A DNA stretch of 64,000 nucleotides from CAXXOK01 sp963675655 (lineage in GTDB: Bacteria; Bacillota; Clostridia; Christensenellales; Aristaeellaceae), in contig OY776489.1 of the NCBI GenBank assembly GCA_963675655.1, positions 1,736,001-1,800,000 of the forward strand, written 5' to 3'. How positions within the stretch are numbered: position 1 is the stretch's first letter; every line of letters starts with the position of its first letter. The translations under genes were made by a program, and so were the position numbers. This document shows, in pieces, positions 1 through 10,100 of the stretch. The notes below the pieces were generated by a model. The model was given only the letters and a program-made list of their open reading frames with translations. It was not told the DNA's origin and ran no database searches.

Positions 1-862
1 TGCCCAGCACCGTGTAGCAATCCTGCACCGAGCCCACAATCACACGCACGGCGATTAAATCGTATATCTGGTCGAAGGTTTTATTTTGTTCCTTCATTTT
101 CTTATAGATGGAATACAGGTGCTTGGGGCGGCCATCCATTTCGTAGCGGATGCCCTGTGCATCCAGCTTTTCGGAGAGCTGGCCGATCACCATACGTATG
201 TTTTCCTCCCGCTCGGCGCGGCGCAGACCGACCTTTTGGGCGATTTCGTGGTAATCATCAGGGTAGAGGTATTTAAAGGATAGATCCTCCAGCTCCTGCT
301 TTACGGCGTTCATGCCCAAACGGTGCGCAAGGGGCGCAAAAATATCCAGCGTTTCTCCAGCGATGGCGCGCTGCCGATCCTCTGCCTGATAGCGCAGTGT
401 GCGCATGTTGTGCAGGCGATCCGCCAGTTTGATGATCACGACGCGGATATCCTTGCTCATGGCAAAGATCATCTTGCGCAGGCTTTCGGCCTTTTGCTCC
501 TCGCGGTCGGTAAAATCCAGCTTATCCAGCTTGGTAACGCCGTCTACCAGCATGGCGACCTCTTCGCCGAATTCGGCCTTGACCGTCTCCAGCGATACGC
601 ACTTGCAGTCCTCAATGGTATCGTGCAAAAGTCCCGCCGCAATGGTGGGCGCGTCGATCATCAAGTCGGTCAGAATACTGGCGACCGAAACCGGGTGGAT
701 AAAATAAGGCTCGCCGCTTTTGCGCACCTGTCCGGCGTGCGCGTTTTCGGCAAATTCATATGCTTTTTTGACCAACAGATAACTATCCCCCGGGTGCTGT
801 TTTTGCACACGGGCGATCATTTTTTCCATCGGCATACATTCATTGGTAATATAGGTCAGCAT
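1..862 (-). CDS. rel: RelA/SpoT-family (p)ppGpp synthetase/hydrolase, N-terminal part
   Basis: The gene runs off the left edge, so only about 287 N-terminal residues are seen. They contain the HD hydrolase domain with YFIHP, then HDTIED at about residue 75, followed by the linker into the synthetase domain (KMKEQNKTFDQIYDLIAVRV). This is the bifunctional Rel type of Bacillota, which makes and degrades the alarmone (p)ppGpp in the stringent response. The ATG overlaps the recJ stop codon by seven bases (ATGCTGA), so translation is probably coupled to recJ. No apt gene lies between recJ and rel, unlike many relatives. The C-terminal TGS and ACT domains are outside the window. Confidence 0.93.
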   Translation of the reverse strand, partial: MLTYITNECMPMEKMIARVQKQHPGDSYLLVKKAYEFAENAHAGQVRKSGEPYFIHPVSVASILTDLMIDAPTIAAGLLHDTIEDCKCVSLETVKAEFGEEVAMLVDGVTKLDKLDFTDREEQKAESLRKMIFAMSKDIRVVIIKLADRLHNMRTLRYQAEDRQRAIAGETLDIFAPLAHRLGMNAVKQELEDLSFKYLYPDDYHEIAQKVGLRRAEREENIRMVIGQLSEKLDAQGIRYEMDGRPKHLYSIYKKMKEQNKTFDQIYDLIAVRVIVGSVQDCYTVLG

Positions 863-3330
863 TTTCCGGCCTCCATGGGAGCGGTTAGCGCGCGAAGCGC
901 ACCCAGCGTTAAACTTTCGGAAAGGGAGCAGGGATGGGACTTTAAAAAGGTGTAATGAAAAGGCACCTGCGAAAAAGCAATCAATCCAAGCGTATGAAAC
1001 GCGCTCAGCCCCGCAAGCGTCTGCGCCTGTGTCAGTGCGGCGGCTTGCGCCGTTTGATACAGGCTGTTGAAGGTGGAACGGGAAAGCAGTTTGTACAGCG
1101 CGCGGTACTGCGCGTCTCCCGCGTCGATGGCGGCCGCCGCAGTACGCAGCGCCGGGGATTGCGCCGCCAGATACAGCGTGGTATTCGGTAGGGAACGCTG
1201 CCAGAGCAGCACATCCTGCGGGGTAAGCGGGCCGTCCAGCAATACGGCGTTTTTCCAGCAGCCGCGTATGGCCTGCGGCTCCGGCTGCACAAGCAGCGTA
1301 TGAAAACACCGCGGGTCGTCCGGCGACTGCATCGCTATATCTACCCGGTCGCCAGCAGCGGCCAAAACGCGCTGTGCGGTTTCCCGGGTATAGGCGATCA
1401 GCAGGGTACCCTGCCGCCCGGTGAGCAAGGCGGCCTTGTCAGCCGTTTCTCCGTTTGGGGTAAACAGCGCCGTTAGCAGCCCGCTGTCCGTTTCGCTTCC
1501 GACGGGTGAAACCACGCCGGTTTTACCGTACGGCACAGCCTTAATCAATTCTGCATCCAAAGCGCCTTTTCCTGCCATATCCGGCGGAAAGGCGGCAAGC
1601 CCATCGCGCAGCAGGCGCAGCAGCGCATCGTCAAAAGCGGCTTGCGGCATCTGGTGCAGCAGGTGCGAGCGGCTTTCCGCCGCGGGGGTAAGCGCTTGTA
1701 CCTGACACTTAATGCTTTCCCGCCCCATATACGTTTCTTTGGCAAGGGTATAGGCTGCGTCTACCGCGTCGGGCAGGCGGTTTGCCTGTGCGCCCATGCC
1801 GAAGGCGATGCCGTCCAGCGAGCGTGCGCCGTCCCGCAGCGCAAGCTGCAGGTGCGCGCCCTGCGCGCCGCAGGCGCGACGGCGGACGAGCTGTGCGCCG
1901 GGCGTGTAGAAAACGGGCGCAGGGTTGCCGGTGCCAAAGGGCTGGAGCTTGGAAAGCATTGCAATTAAATCGTCATCTACATCGGCAAAGGAAAGGGGCG
2001 CGTCATACGGCTGCACAGGGAGAAAAGCGTCCTCGGGCGCGGCTGCAGCCACGGCAGCTTCCAGCCGGGCGCGGAAGGCTTCGTCCTTCTCTGCTTCCAG
2101 TGTTACACCCGCGGCCATTTCGTGCCCGCCGTAGCGCACTAAAAGATCATCGCACGCTTGCAGGCATCGCGCCAGATTCACGCCCTCCACGCCGCGCAGA
2201 CTGCCGTGCAGGCAGCCGTCCGCTTCGCTCATGGCGCATACGGGCACGCCGTAGCGGCGGTTCAGCTTTCCGGCGACCAGCCCGATAATGCCGTTGTTCC
2301 AATCCTCTCCGCGTACAAACAACATGCGATTCGTAACAAAATCGTGGGTTTCGGCCTGTGCTTCGGCTTGCGCGGTCGCCTCGGCCTCCAGCTGTTTGCG
2401 CTCGGTATTAGCACGGTCCAGCGTTTTGGCGAGCGTTTCCGCCTCGGCTTGGTCGCGGGTGAGTAGCAAACGGATGCCCAGGTTCGCATCGGCGATGCGT
2501 CCAGCCGCGTTCAGCCGCGGCGCCAGCTGAAAAGCAACGGTTTCGGCGGTTAGCGGTTGGGGGCAGCCCGCTGCGCGCATCAGCGCCGCCAGCCCGGGGC
2601 GCTTGGCAAACAGCGGCAGCCCGTGGGAGACGATAATGCGGTTTTCATCCAATAGGGGCACGATATCCGCCACGGTGGCCAGTGCAGCCAGATCCAACCA
2701 TTGCAGGGCGGTCTGCGCGCCCAGCAGTGCCGTTGCCAGTTTTAAAGCCACCCCTGCGCCGCACAAACGGGCAAAGGGGTAGCCGCCCAGCACAGGGTCG
2801 ATTACCACATCCGCCGGGCAGGGCACAAGCCCCGGCTGGTGGTGATCGGTCACGATTACCCGCATGCCCAGCGCCTGTGCGTGTTCTACTTCGGCAGCGT
2901 TAGTAATGCCCAGATCGACCGTAACCATCAGCTTATACTCCGCAGCGAGGGTTTCCACCGCGGTAAGGTTCAGCCCGTAGCCTTCGGCCCGCAGCGGTAC
3001 GTGCGGCGTTACGGCAAGCCCGTAGGCACGCAGCGCTTCGGTCATCAGGGCGGCGGCACACACGCCGTCGGCATCGTAATCGCCATACACAACGGTTGGC
3101 CACTGTTCCGCTTTGGCTTGCGCCAGCAGCGTAAGCGCATCGCTGACGCCATCCAGCAGCAGCGGATCGTGCAGAGCGTCCAGCCGCGGGTCTAAAAACG
3201 CATCCGCCTGCGCGGCGGTATCGATGCCGCGTGCATATAATAAAGCCGCCAGCACGCCCGTATAGGGCCTAAGCGCGCTGAACGCGGCGGCGTCCGGCTG
3301 ACGGGTATCCCGGTGGATAAAACGTAGCAT
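856..3330 (-). CDS. recJ: Single-stranded-DNA-specific exonuclease RecJ
   Basis: An 824-residue 5'-3' ssDNA exonuclease for recombination and mismatch/base-excision repair. DHH-family motifs are visible: YGDYDADGVCAAAL near residue 80, VDLGITNAAE, then VTDHHQPG, which is the DHH motif that binds the catalytic metals. A DHHA1-like region follows (RYGGHEMAAGVTLE). The start was placed at MLRFIHRD because AAGGAG sits seven bases before that ATG; a longer open frame upstream has no ribosome site. The protein is longer than Gram-negative RecJ (about 570 residues) and carries the C-terminal extension usual in Bacillota. It overlaps rel at its 3' end. Confidence 0.93.
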   Translation of the reverse strand: MLRFIHRDTRQPDAAAFSALRPYTGVLAALLYARGIDTAAQADAFLDPRLDALHDPLLLDGVSDALTLLAQAKAEQWPTVVYGDYDADGVCAAALMTEALRAYGLAVTPHVPLRAEGYGLNLTAVETLAAEYKLMVTVDLGITNAAEVEHAQALGMRVIVTDHHQPGLVPCPADVVIDPVLGGYPFARLCGAGVALKLATALLGAQTALQWLDLAALATVADIVPLLDENRIIVSHGLPLFAKRPGLAALMRAAGCPQPLTAETVAFQLAPRLNAAGRIADANLGIRLLLTRDQAEAETLAKTLDRANTERKQLEAEATAQAEAQAETHDFVTNRMLFVRGEDWNNGIIGLVAGKLNRRYGVPVCAMSEADGCLHGSLRGVEGVNLARCLQACDDLLVRYGGHEMAAGVTLEAEKDEAFRARLEAAVAAAAPEDAFLPVQPYDAPLSFADVDDDLIAMLSKLQPFGTGNPAPVFYTPGAQLVRRRACGAQGAHLQLALRDGARSLDGIAFGMGAQANRLPDAVDAAYTLAKETYMGRESIKCQVQALTPAAESRSHLLHQMPQAAFDDALLRLLRDGLAAFPPDMAGKGALDAELIKAVPYGKTGVVSPVGSETDSGLLTALFTPNGETADKAALLTGRQGTLLIAYTRETAQRVLAAAGDRVDIAMQSPDDPRCFHTLLVQPEPQAIRGCWKNAVLLDGPLTPQDVLLWQRSLPNTTLYLAAQSPALRTAAAAIDAGDAQYRALYKLLSRSTFNSLYQTAQAAALTQAQTLAGLSAFHTLGLIAFSQVPFHYTFLKSHPCSLSESLTLGALRALTAPMEAGKC

Positions 3331-3361
3331 GGCGGCTCTCCTTTCAGCGGAAATCGTGTGT

Positions 3362-3390
3362 ATCATACCATAAAAAACGCTAAAATGAAA
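3362..3390 (-). promoter_or_regulatory. Possible promoter of recJ-rel
   Basis: Read on the minus strand, TTTCAT and TATGAT are separated by 17 bases and lie about 30 bases before the recJ ribosome site. The -35 box is a weak match, so this is tentative. Confidence 0.4.
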
Positions 3391-3471
3391 CCGCGCACGG
3401 CTTGCGAAATACCCTGCAAGCGGCCTGAACAAAGGATTTTCTGCACGGTTGTAACAGCGGGACGCCAAGGC

Positions 3472-3500
3472 TTGCCAAGCGGCTGGGCATTGGGTACAAT
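3472..3500 (+). promoter_or_regulatory. Sigma-A-type promoter for the 3595 gene
   Basis: TTGCCA and TACAAT are separated by exactly 17 bases. The promoter lies about 95 bases upstream of the GTG start of the membrane-protein gene, and divergent from recJ. Confidence 0.6.
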
Positions 3501-3594
3501 ACAAAAAAGCGCCTGCCTGAAATAGGCGGAAAGGCGCACAGAAGCCAACGGGCAAACCCAACGCAACAGGCGGCAGGAAAGGCAGAGAGAAAAC

Positions 3595-5370
3595 GTGACA
3601 GAAAAAAACCGTTCGGTTTCCATTCCCCGGCTGATCGCTGCTGTGTTGATTGCGCTTGCGGCGGTATGGCGGCTTGCGGATGCGGCGGCTGTACCGGGAA
3701 ATACCGCGGCGGCATGGGTGCTGCGCGGCGTGCTGCTGGTGGTGTTTACAGGCCTTTTATACCTGCTTTTTAAGGAGACGGACCGGCGCATGAAGGGCGT
3801 TGCCTATCCGCTGGGGTTTGTGTTTGCGTGCTTTGTTGTACTGGGGCGGCACATGAGTGCGTCGCAGGCGCTGCCGCATGGTTGGGCGGGTGTATGGATG
3901 ATACTGGCGATTGTGCTTTATACCATGGTATGCGGCGCGGCGGTACGGCTGCTCTACCGGGGTATACTGCGCCTGCACAGCGCCTCCGCACGGAAGCCGG
4001 TTGGAAAGGAACCGCTGATTAGTCGATTGACGGGTAACTGGTTTTTTGTGTTTTTCCTGCTGCTGCTTTGCTGGGTGCCGGTGTGGCTGGCGTTTTACCC
4101 CGGCACGTTCCGCTATGATGCGGATACGCAGTTTTATACATACGTGGACGATTGCATGACCACGCACCACCCCCTGTTGCATACGCTGCTGCTGGGCGCA
4201 ATACTGGATTATGGCGTCACACTGGATTCGCTCACGCTGGGCGTGGCGCTGTACTGCGGTGCGCAGCTGGTGGTGATGGCTGCTATTCTGGCGTATGCTG
4301 TGGTATGGCTGCGCCGCCGGCAGGTTCCGCTGGGACTGCGTATTGCGCTGCTGCTGGTGTTTGCGCTGCTGCCGCTGTATCCGCTGTGGTCGATCAGCGT
4401 TACAAAGGATGTGCTTTTCGGCGGGCTGGTATTGCTGACCTGCCTGCAAATGGTGGATTTGTGGCGCGACGGTGTGAAGTGGCTGCATTCGCCTGTGCGG
4501 ATCATCGTGTTTATCGCTACAACGGTACTCATGACGCTGATGCGCAATAACGGTGTATACGCCCTTTGCCTTGCGCTGCCCTTTGCGGTGCTGGCGGCCA
4601 AAGACCGCCGGGTTTTAACGGCGATTTTGCTGCTGGTGTGCGTGGCGGGGTATCAGGGGGCGAACCGGTGGCTGGTGGATACGGTGTATGCCGACGAGGG
4701 TAGCTATGTAGAAATCCTTTCGACGCCGCTGCAACAGGTGATGCGCGCGGCGGTGCAGGGCGAGGTTTCGCAGGAGGATACGGAAAAGCTCGCCGAGTTG
4801 TATGCGTTTTATGATGGGGAATGGCGCGATTTGTATACGCCCATGTGCGCCGATAACGCGAAGTGGAATCTGGATGAAGATGTGCTGACCAATAGCCTCG
4901 GCGAATACGCCGCGCTGTGGTGGCGCGTGGGGCTGCATAATCCGCGCCTGTATGCCGAGGCTTTCTTACAGCAAAACTTACCGTACTTCTACCCCGGCGC
5001 AAAGATGGAATATAACATCGTGCTTGGGCTTTTACCGATGGATTTGTATTCGCTGGAGAAACAGCCGTATCTGCCGCAGCTTCAGCCGTTTTATCAGGCG
5101 TATGACGATACTTTGACGGTATTTGGGCTGCCGGGTACCGGGCTTTTATCCGACAATGCCGTTATGGTTTGGCTGACGCTGTTGCTGCTGGGCTTTGCCA
5201 TTTACCGCAAACAACGCGGGTTGATCATTGCGACGGTGTTTTTACTGGCTGTTTGGGGTACGTGCCTGCTGGGGCCGATTGCCGTGATGCGTTATATGCT
5301 GGGCTTCTTCTACACTACGCCTGTGCTGCTTGCATTTGCCTTTTCAAAAACAGAAAGAGTGGGTAAGTAA
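3595..5370 (+). CDS. Polytopic membrane protein, DUF6020-like / GT-C-like
   Basis: A 591-residue protein with about a dozen hydrophobic segments along its whole length. The most distinctive block follows the first third: FYPGTFRYDADTQ, then a HHP motif (TTHHPLLHTLL). This YPG...D...HHP pattern resembles the DUF6020-type membrane proteins, which look like GT-C glycosyltransferases with acidic residues in the first large outer loop. That points to a lipid-linked sugar transferase or a related envelope enzyme, but the substrate is unknown. The start is GTG, behind a purine-rich AGGAAAG / AGAGAG stretch. It appears to be monocistronic with its own promoter. Confidence 0.65.
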   Translation: MTEKNRSVSIPRLIAAVLIALAAVWRLADAAAVPGNTAAAWVLRGVLLVVFTGLLYLLFKETDRRMKGVAYPLGFVFACFVVLGRHMSASQALPHGWAGVWMILAIVLYTMVCGAAVRLLYRGILRLHSASARKPVGKEPLISRLTGNWFFVFFLLLLCWVPVWLAFYPGTFRYDADTQFYTYVDDCMTTHHPLLHTLLLGAILDYGVTLDSLTLGVALYCGAQLVVMAAILAYAVVWLRRRQVPLGLRIALLLVFALLPLYPLWSISVTKDVLFGGLVLLTCLQMVDLWRDGVKWLHSPVRIIVFIATTVLMTLMRNNGVYALCLALPFAVLAAKDRRVLTAILLLVCVAGYQGANRWLVDTVYADEGSYVEILSTPLQQVMRAAVQGEVSQEDTEKLAELYAFYDGEWRDLYTPMCADNAKWNLDEDVLTNSLGEYAALWWRVGLHNPRLYAEAFLQQNLPYFYPGAKMEYNIVLGLLPMDLYSLEKQPYLPQLQPFYQAYDDTLTVFGLPGTGLLSDNAVMVWLTLLLLGFAIYRKQRGLIIATVFLLAVWGTCLLGPIAVMRYMLGFFYTTPVLLAFAFSKTERVGK

Positions 5371-5496
5371 GTATTTACCGGCCATTCTTCCCCTGCGGCT
5401 ATGCTCCGTTTGCGTAGTGACTATGCCGGTGTTAGGATGGGGGCACGCGGCCGCCCGTGGCGGAGGCGCGACAATATAAGGAGAGTGACCCAATAC

Positions 5497-6105
5497 ATGG
5501 TAAATAAGGCCGCTGGGCGGAGATTATTTTCCGTAGGCGAATCCTATGGCATTATGGTGAAGGCGCTGCGTACTATGCTGTATCTGCGCCGCGCGCGCAG
5601 CAGCGGCGTGCTGAGCGAAGCGTTTGCCGAGCGCCTGATGCTGGCTGTGACCGAGGTAAACCAGTGCGCGCTTTGCTCCTACGCCCATACGAAAATGGCG
5701 CTGGAAATGGGGCTGGGGCAATCGGAAATCGAAGCCTTGCTGGCGGGCGATTCATCCGGCTTGCATAAGGAAGAAATACCGGCGATCCTCTTTGCGCAGC
5801 ATTATGCGGATACGCGCGGCAAGCCTTCGCCGCAGGCGTGGGACGCGCTGCAAAAGGAGTATGGCAAGGAAGCTGCCATGGGGATGTTGGCTGCGGTGCG
5901 CGTAATGATGATGGGCAACGCCTACGGTATTCCTTCCGGTAGTTTGATGGGACGGTTGAGCCGGAAAAGCGGCCAAAAGCCCGATCCACGCAGCAATATC
6001 GGCTACGAACTGGCGATGCTGCTGACGCTGCCGGTTTTTTTGCTGTGCGCAATGGTGCAGGTGCTCATTGCGAAGCTTTTGAAACTTCCGGTGGAACCCA
6101 CGTAA
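5497..6105 (+). CDS. AhpD-like / carboxymuconolactone decarboxylase family protein with C-terminal membrane helix
   Basis: A 202-residue protein carrying the peroxidase-like signature CALCSYAHTKMAL near residue 50. The CxxC pair and the following His are the redox-active residues of AhpD-type alkylhydroperoxidases. After about residue 165 there is a hydrophobic segment (LAMLLTLPVFLLCAMVQVLI) that would anchor the protein in the membrane, which is not usual for AhpD. The ATG was chosen because AAGGAG lies 13 bases upstream; an in-frame GTG is too close to that site. It probably acts on peroxides or a small electrophile near the membrane. Confidence 0.72.
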   Translation: MVNKAAGRRLFSVGESYGIMVKALRTMLYLRRARSSGVLSEAFAERLMLAVTEVNQCALCSYAHTKMALEMGLGQSEIEALLAGDSSGLHKEEIPAILFAQHYADTRGKPSPQAWDALQKEYGKEAAMGMLAAVRVMMMGNAYGIPSGSLMGRLSRKSGQKPDPRSNIGYELAMLLTLPVFLLCAMVQVLIAKLLKLPVEPT

Positions 6106-6215
6106 GGGGCAGGCCGTAAACGCTGTTGAAGCATCCTCTGGCATAGTAAGCTACGTCAGCAAGACGGTTCATGCAGCAAGGGAATGCCTGCCCAATGAAA
6201 AGGGTATAGAAACAG

Positions 6216-6240
6216 CGCGCCCCAATCACGGGGCGCGTTT
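6216..6240 (+). terminator. GC-rich hairpin, probable terminator after the AhpD-like gene
   Basis: CGCGCCCC and GGGGCGCG form a perfect 8-bp stem with a 6-base loop (AATCAC), followed by TTT. It lies 110 bases beyond the stop codon of the plus-strand gene. Confidence 0.55.
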
Positions 6241-6244
6241 AGCC

Positions 6245-6301
6245 TGCCCAAAAGCCCAATCTGCGTTGTCAGCAGCGGGATGGTAAGGGGGAATCCCTTA
6301 T
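6245..6301. repeat. Dispersed intergenic repeat, copy A
   Basis: A stretch beginning CCCAAAAG and containing CTGCGTTGTCAGC and TGGTAAGGGGGAATC. It closely matches a stretch at 39275-39335 and shares its first part with 39735-39765. In each case the copy sits between convergent genes next to a GC-rich hairpin. The rest of the 6106-6449 gap holds no convincing gene. Confidence 0.55.
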
Positions 6302-6390
6302 GTACGAGTAAGCGCATCTCCTTACCGCCCATGCTTTCTGGTATCTCAAATTTTTTCAACAGGCTGGCAGGGTGATGATAAAACAAGGGA

Positions 6391-6441
6391 TTACAACGCA
6401 GCAGCGCGCCCCAAGCATGGGGGCGCGCTGCTGCGTTGTAA
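6391..6441 (-). terminator. 22-bp perfect hairpin at the end of the tubulin/actin operon
   Basis: The arms 6391-6412 and 6420-6441 are perfectly complementary over 22 bp with a 7-base loop (AAGCATG). It begins eight bases past the stop of the 6450 gene and is probably the terminator of that operon, although the tract after it (CCCTTGTTTTA on the minus strand) is only partly T-rich. Confidence 0.65.
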
Positions 6442-6449
6442 ACGGTTGA

Positions 6450-7121
6450 TTATTCTGCGGGTTGGGCGATGAGCTCACCCCGCACAAGCGGTACGAAAAT
6501 GGGATCGCCGTTGCGTGTTACCCGGTTGGTACGCTTCATGGTAGCCAACTGCCGGATTTGCAGCTTCGGCGCGACGCTCTGTTCACTGCCATAAATGTCG
6601 TAAACTGCCTGTAAAACATCTTTTCCCAGCAGAAACCAGGTAGAACTGGTTGGATAGGGGAAAGCCGCGTATACCTCTTCCTCCATATCCAGATAGGGCA
6701 GCAGCATACAACAGCCGTTTGCACTTGCAGAGAACTCCGCATAGCTTCGGTTTTGCTGGTATTCACCGCGATCGCAGAAATCGACAAATACCACGGTTTC
6801 ATGGTTGCTGGCGATAGCGTTCAGCAAATACTCGCGCGTGGCGGCTGGCGTAGCCAAGGCAAAGGCACGGTTAATGTAATCAGCCCACTGCGCCGACCAT
6901 GCGGTGCCATCCAGTTTCAACGCAGGCGCAGGCGCCTCGGCTTGCGGCTGCGGGGTTTGAACCGGCGGGGTCGTGCCTCGTAAGGTGGTTAGCAATTCTT
7001 CCAGCAAATGGTTGGTTTGCTGCAGCAAGGCGACCAGCTGTGTTTCGGTGCCTGCGGCAGGGGTATGCTGCGTAGGGTTACGCGGTTCGTCCCCCGGGGA
7101 ATGACCGAAATCACGTATCAA
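6450..7121 (-). CDS. Protein of unknown function, last gene of the tubulin/actin-like operon
   Basis: I do not recognise this 223-residue protein. It has a short helical, coiled-coil-like segment near residues 26-48 (ETQLVALLQQTNHLLEELL), a proline- and alanine-rich linker, then a compact C-terminal domain of about 150 residues. There is no signal peptide or membrane segment, so it is probably cytoplasmic. The start appears to be TTG, with GGGAGG eight bases upstream; no ATG gives a comparable site. It begins only 25 bases after the actin-like gene, so it is probably an accessory or adaptor for the NTPases encoded upstream. Confidence 0.75.
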   Translation of the reverse strand: MIRDFGHSPGDEPRNPTQHTPAAGTETQLVALLQQTNHLLEELLTTLRGTTPPVQTPQPQAEAPAPALKLDGTAWSAQWADYINRAFALATPAATREYLLNAIASNHETVVFVDFCDRGEYQQNRSYAEFSASANGCCMLLPYLDMEEEVYAAFPYPTSSTWFLLGKDVLQAVYDIYGSEQSVAPKLQIRQLATMKRTNRVTRNGDPIFVPLVRGELIAQPAE

Positions 7122-7146
7122 AACCCCGCCTCCCTTCTATGTGGTT

Positions 7147-10100
7147 TTATTCTTGTGCAAATAGGTGCGCTAACATTATATCATGAAAATCTACCATGAA
7201 ATGACATAGGTCGTCTAAATTTGTAACTTTTTCGAGAAATTGCTCCTGAATGTGCTTGTGAGGGTCGCTTTGGATGAAGTTGAGAGAGCTGGTCATCCGA
7301 TCGGAATGATCGGAAAATATAGTGGTAAACCGTTCGCATAGCGATGCAAACCGCTCCCACATTATAGCCGGCGTCAAGTTGCTCCCTGTATCTATTTGGG
7401 AAGGAACATCCATTATCAAACTGATGTCCTGCAATAGCCCTTCGGCCACCTCCCGCTTGCGATAGCGCTTATCGTTAATATGTATTACCATATCGGTATC
7501 ACTGCAATCGGGTACTAGATCGTTGATTTTTTTGAAATCCTCCTTTGTTAACATACGGTACATATGGGCTCCGTTCCCGCCCAAATGGATGCCGATTTTC
7601 TTTTTAGGCTGTGCCGTTTCCTGCGTTTGGGCAGGGGTGTAACTGCTGCCGGATAAAGAAACAGTACCCAGCAAGTAGCCAAACCATAACAGCAGGGTTA
7701 AATCGAGCATCATCAGGGTATAAGCATCCTTGAAGGGCGCGGTACGGACAATGTCTACATACAGATCCGGGTGAAGACTGATGAACTGCTCCAGAATAAA
7801 AATGAACTGATAGTCCTCATCGGTTTTACCTCTGCTGACAGCGGATGTTTTGGCCGACTCCAGCGCGGCTTTAAATGCTTTTATGTCTTTTTGCTCGTCC
7901 TCCAGCTTTTTTTTTGCGATTAGATCGCATCCGTCATAAAACCAGTCCAGTTCGCTGCCTTTTTTATCGTTTTGGGTAAGTTTTTTAGACTCAAAAATGT
8001 AATCGCCTAAGATGGCATGACCGGCCAATCTGTTGGAGTAGCAGCTACATAGAGTCGTTTGTGTGTTTTTGCGGCAGTAGGAAAAGTCGGAGGTGCCGCC
8101 GCCAATATCCAGCGCAACCACGCCCTGTGCTTGTAAACTGCGCTGATACCCTGGCATTTGAGAAAAGTAGGCAGTGATGGCTTGTGATTCGCTGGCAAAG
8201 AGTACGTTACATTGGCTATTACCGGATTTGCTGGCGGCATTTTCGACAATTTTCCGCATTTGATCTTGAATAAGCGTTTGTTGTTCACCTAACAAAGCTA
8301 ACGGATAAGCAAAGCGAACCTCCTTTACATGCAATCCATCCATACGACAGTAAAGCATGTAGGTTTCAATGGTCTGCTGTAAAAACATACTGGTATTGCT
8401 GTGGTGAAGAGGATCGGAATTCGTAATATCTGTCAGCTTCAAACTGAAATACCTTATGTTGCCCATTTTATTATCGCTGGAGAAACTATCCCCGTAATAG
8501 TAGATGTGACCATCCTGATAAAGGGCGTCGCCCATGCGCGATGTGCTGGTTATGGGCGCATTTCCATCTATGGCTGCAAAGCGAGCCACGTTCGTGAAGA
8601 AAGAAGTAATATTGGTTTTAGAGGATTTGCAATTGAAACGATCGGCGATAAACTGTTCCAGACTCCAGGACAGACCAGTAGTCTTATTGAGCACCCAATG
8701 GATGGTGCTTTTATCAAACATAGGCACGACGATACTTTTTGGATCATCGGGGTCCTTAAGCACGGCGCCGGTTGTAGAGGTGGTACCAAAATCGATTGCC
8801 AAAATGGCATTGCCAGAATAAGGCTTGAAAAGAAGAGGAGGCTTGAACAGTACACAACCGATATTGATGCCATCGCGTTTGACCATACAAAAGGATGGAC
8901 GCTGCTTTGTTAGCTGTGTCTGCCATGTAAAGTGTAAGCTGTTGTTTGGATTGATAAGCTGGTTTGGAGACGCCCACGAAGTTGATATCTGGTCGCCTTC
9001 GGGATTGAAGAGCGCAAAGGAGCTAGTGTTAGACTCTATAGCTTCGCCAAAGCTGACATAGGTATAATAACCCTGCCAGGAAGCATCTCCTTCGCTGGCT
9101 GCGCTGTCTGGCCAAAACCCTATGGCTGGCAAAGGGAAATCTTTTTCGCCTCTGATCTCATGCTGCGCATAATCGCGCGACCATTGGTAGCAAATATCGC
9201 TTTTGGAAATGGAGAAGGTTGCTGTAATGGTATTTTTCTCTGCATTCTCTGCCAATATAACGGAGGGAGTATACATAAGCATCTCGCCGTTGCGCAAGAT
9301 GGTAGCGCTGATTATGGTAAGGGGTAAAAACGCTTGATTTCCAGTACTTTGCCCACCATCACCCTGCGAAGACCTGATTTCGCTCCATCTTGCATAGGTA
9401 TCGTTGCTGTTGAACGGCACATCTTTTAACCCGTGATATTCCTGCAATGCAGGTGTAAAAATACCCACGTCTTCATGCCGGTATCCGCACAGGCGGCTCA
9501 TGGCTTCAAAAGGAGGATTGAGTAAAGCCACTTCGTACAAAGCCAGCTTTTGTGGCGTTGGGCAAAGAATAGCTTTTTGTATGGATGCATTTTTTGTTAA
9601 TTCGTCTATGAATATATTGCGCAATGCACCCGACACCTGAAAGTGGTCTGTTGGAAGCATGGCTAGTTTACAGCGGTAATGCTGTAAAATATCCGAGTTG
9701 TTCAAGGCTTTTTCCAACATTTTAACCATTTCCTGGTACGCACCGCTGTCTTTTAGATAACCGGGTGAAATAAGCCAGAATAATTTGTTTGCGTCTAAGA
9801 AGCCGACAAACTGGTTGTGCAGCATAATACCATAGGGGAAAGCGGCGGTAATCTCCTCCCAGTTGCGCATGGGCGCTTCGTCGTTGGGTGCATTGGCCAT
9901 TGCCGCGGCAAAGCTCTCCCTGCTGTGCATGTTATCAAGCTGAAAGATCACGATGCCCGTATCGACCAGATCGCGCATCAGCAAGGCTTGCAGCAGATGC
10001 TCTTTAACATCTACAAAAGCATCTTTTTGTTTAAGCTCGTTCAGCCGCGCCTGCACATCTTTTCGTACAGTATTATAAGCTGCGGTCATCATGGGGGTTG

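Noticed and set aside
6156..6386. A 76-codon frame on the minus strand between two hairpins
   Set aside because: It covers the terminator hairpin and repeat copy A and has no ribosome site, so I treat it as intergenic repeat.
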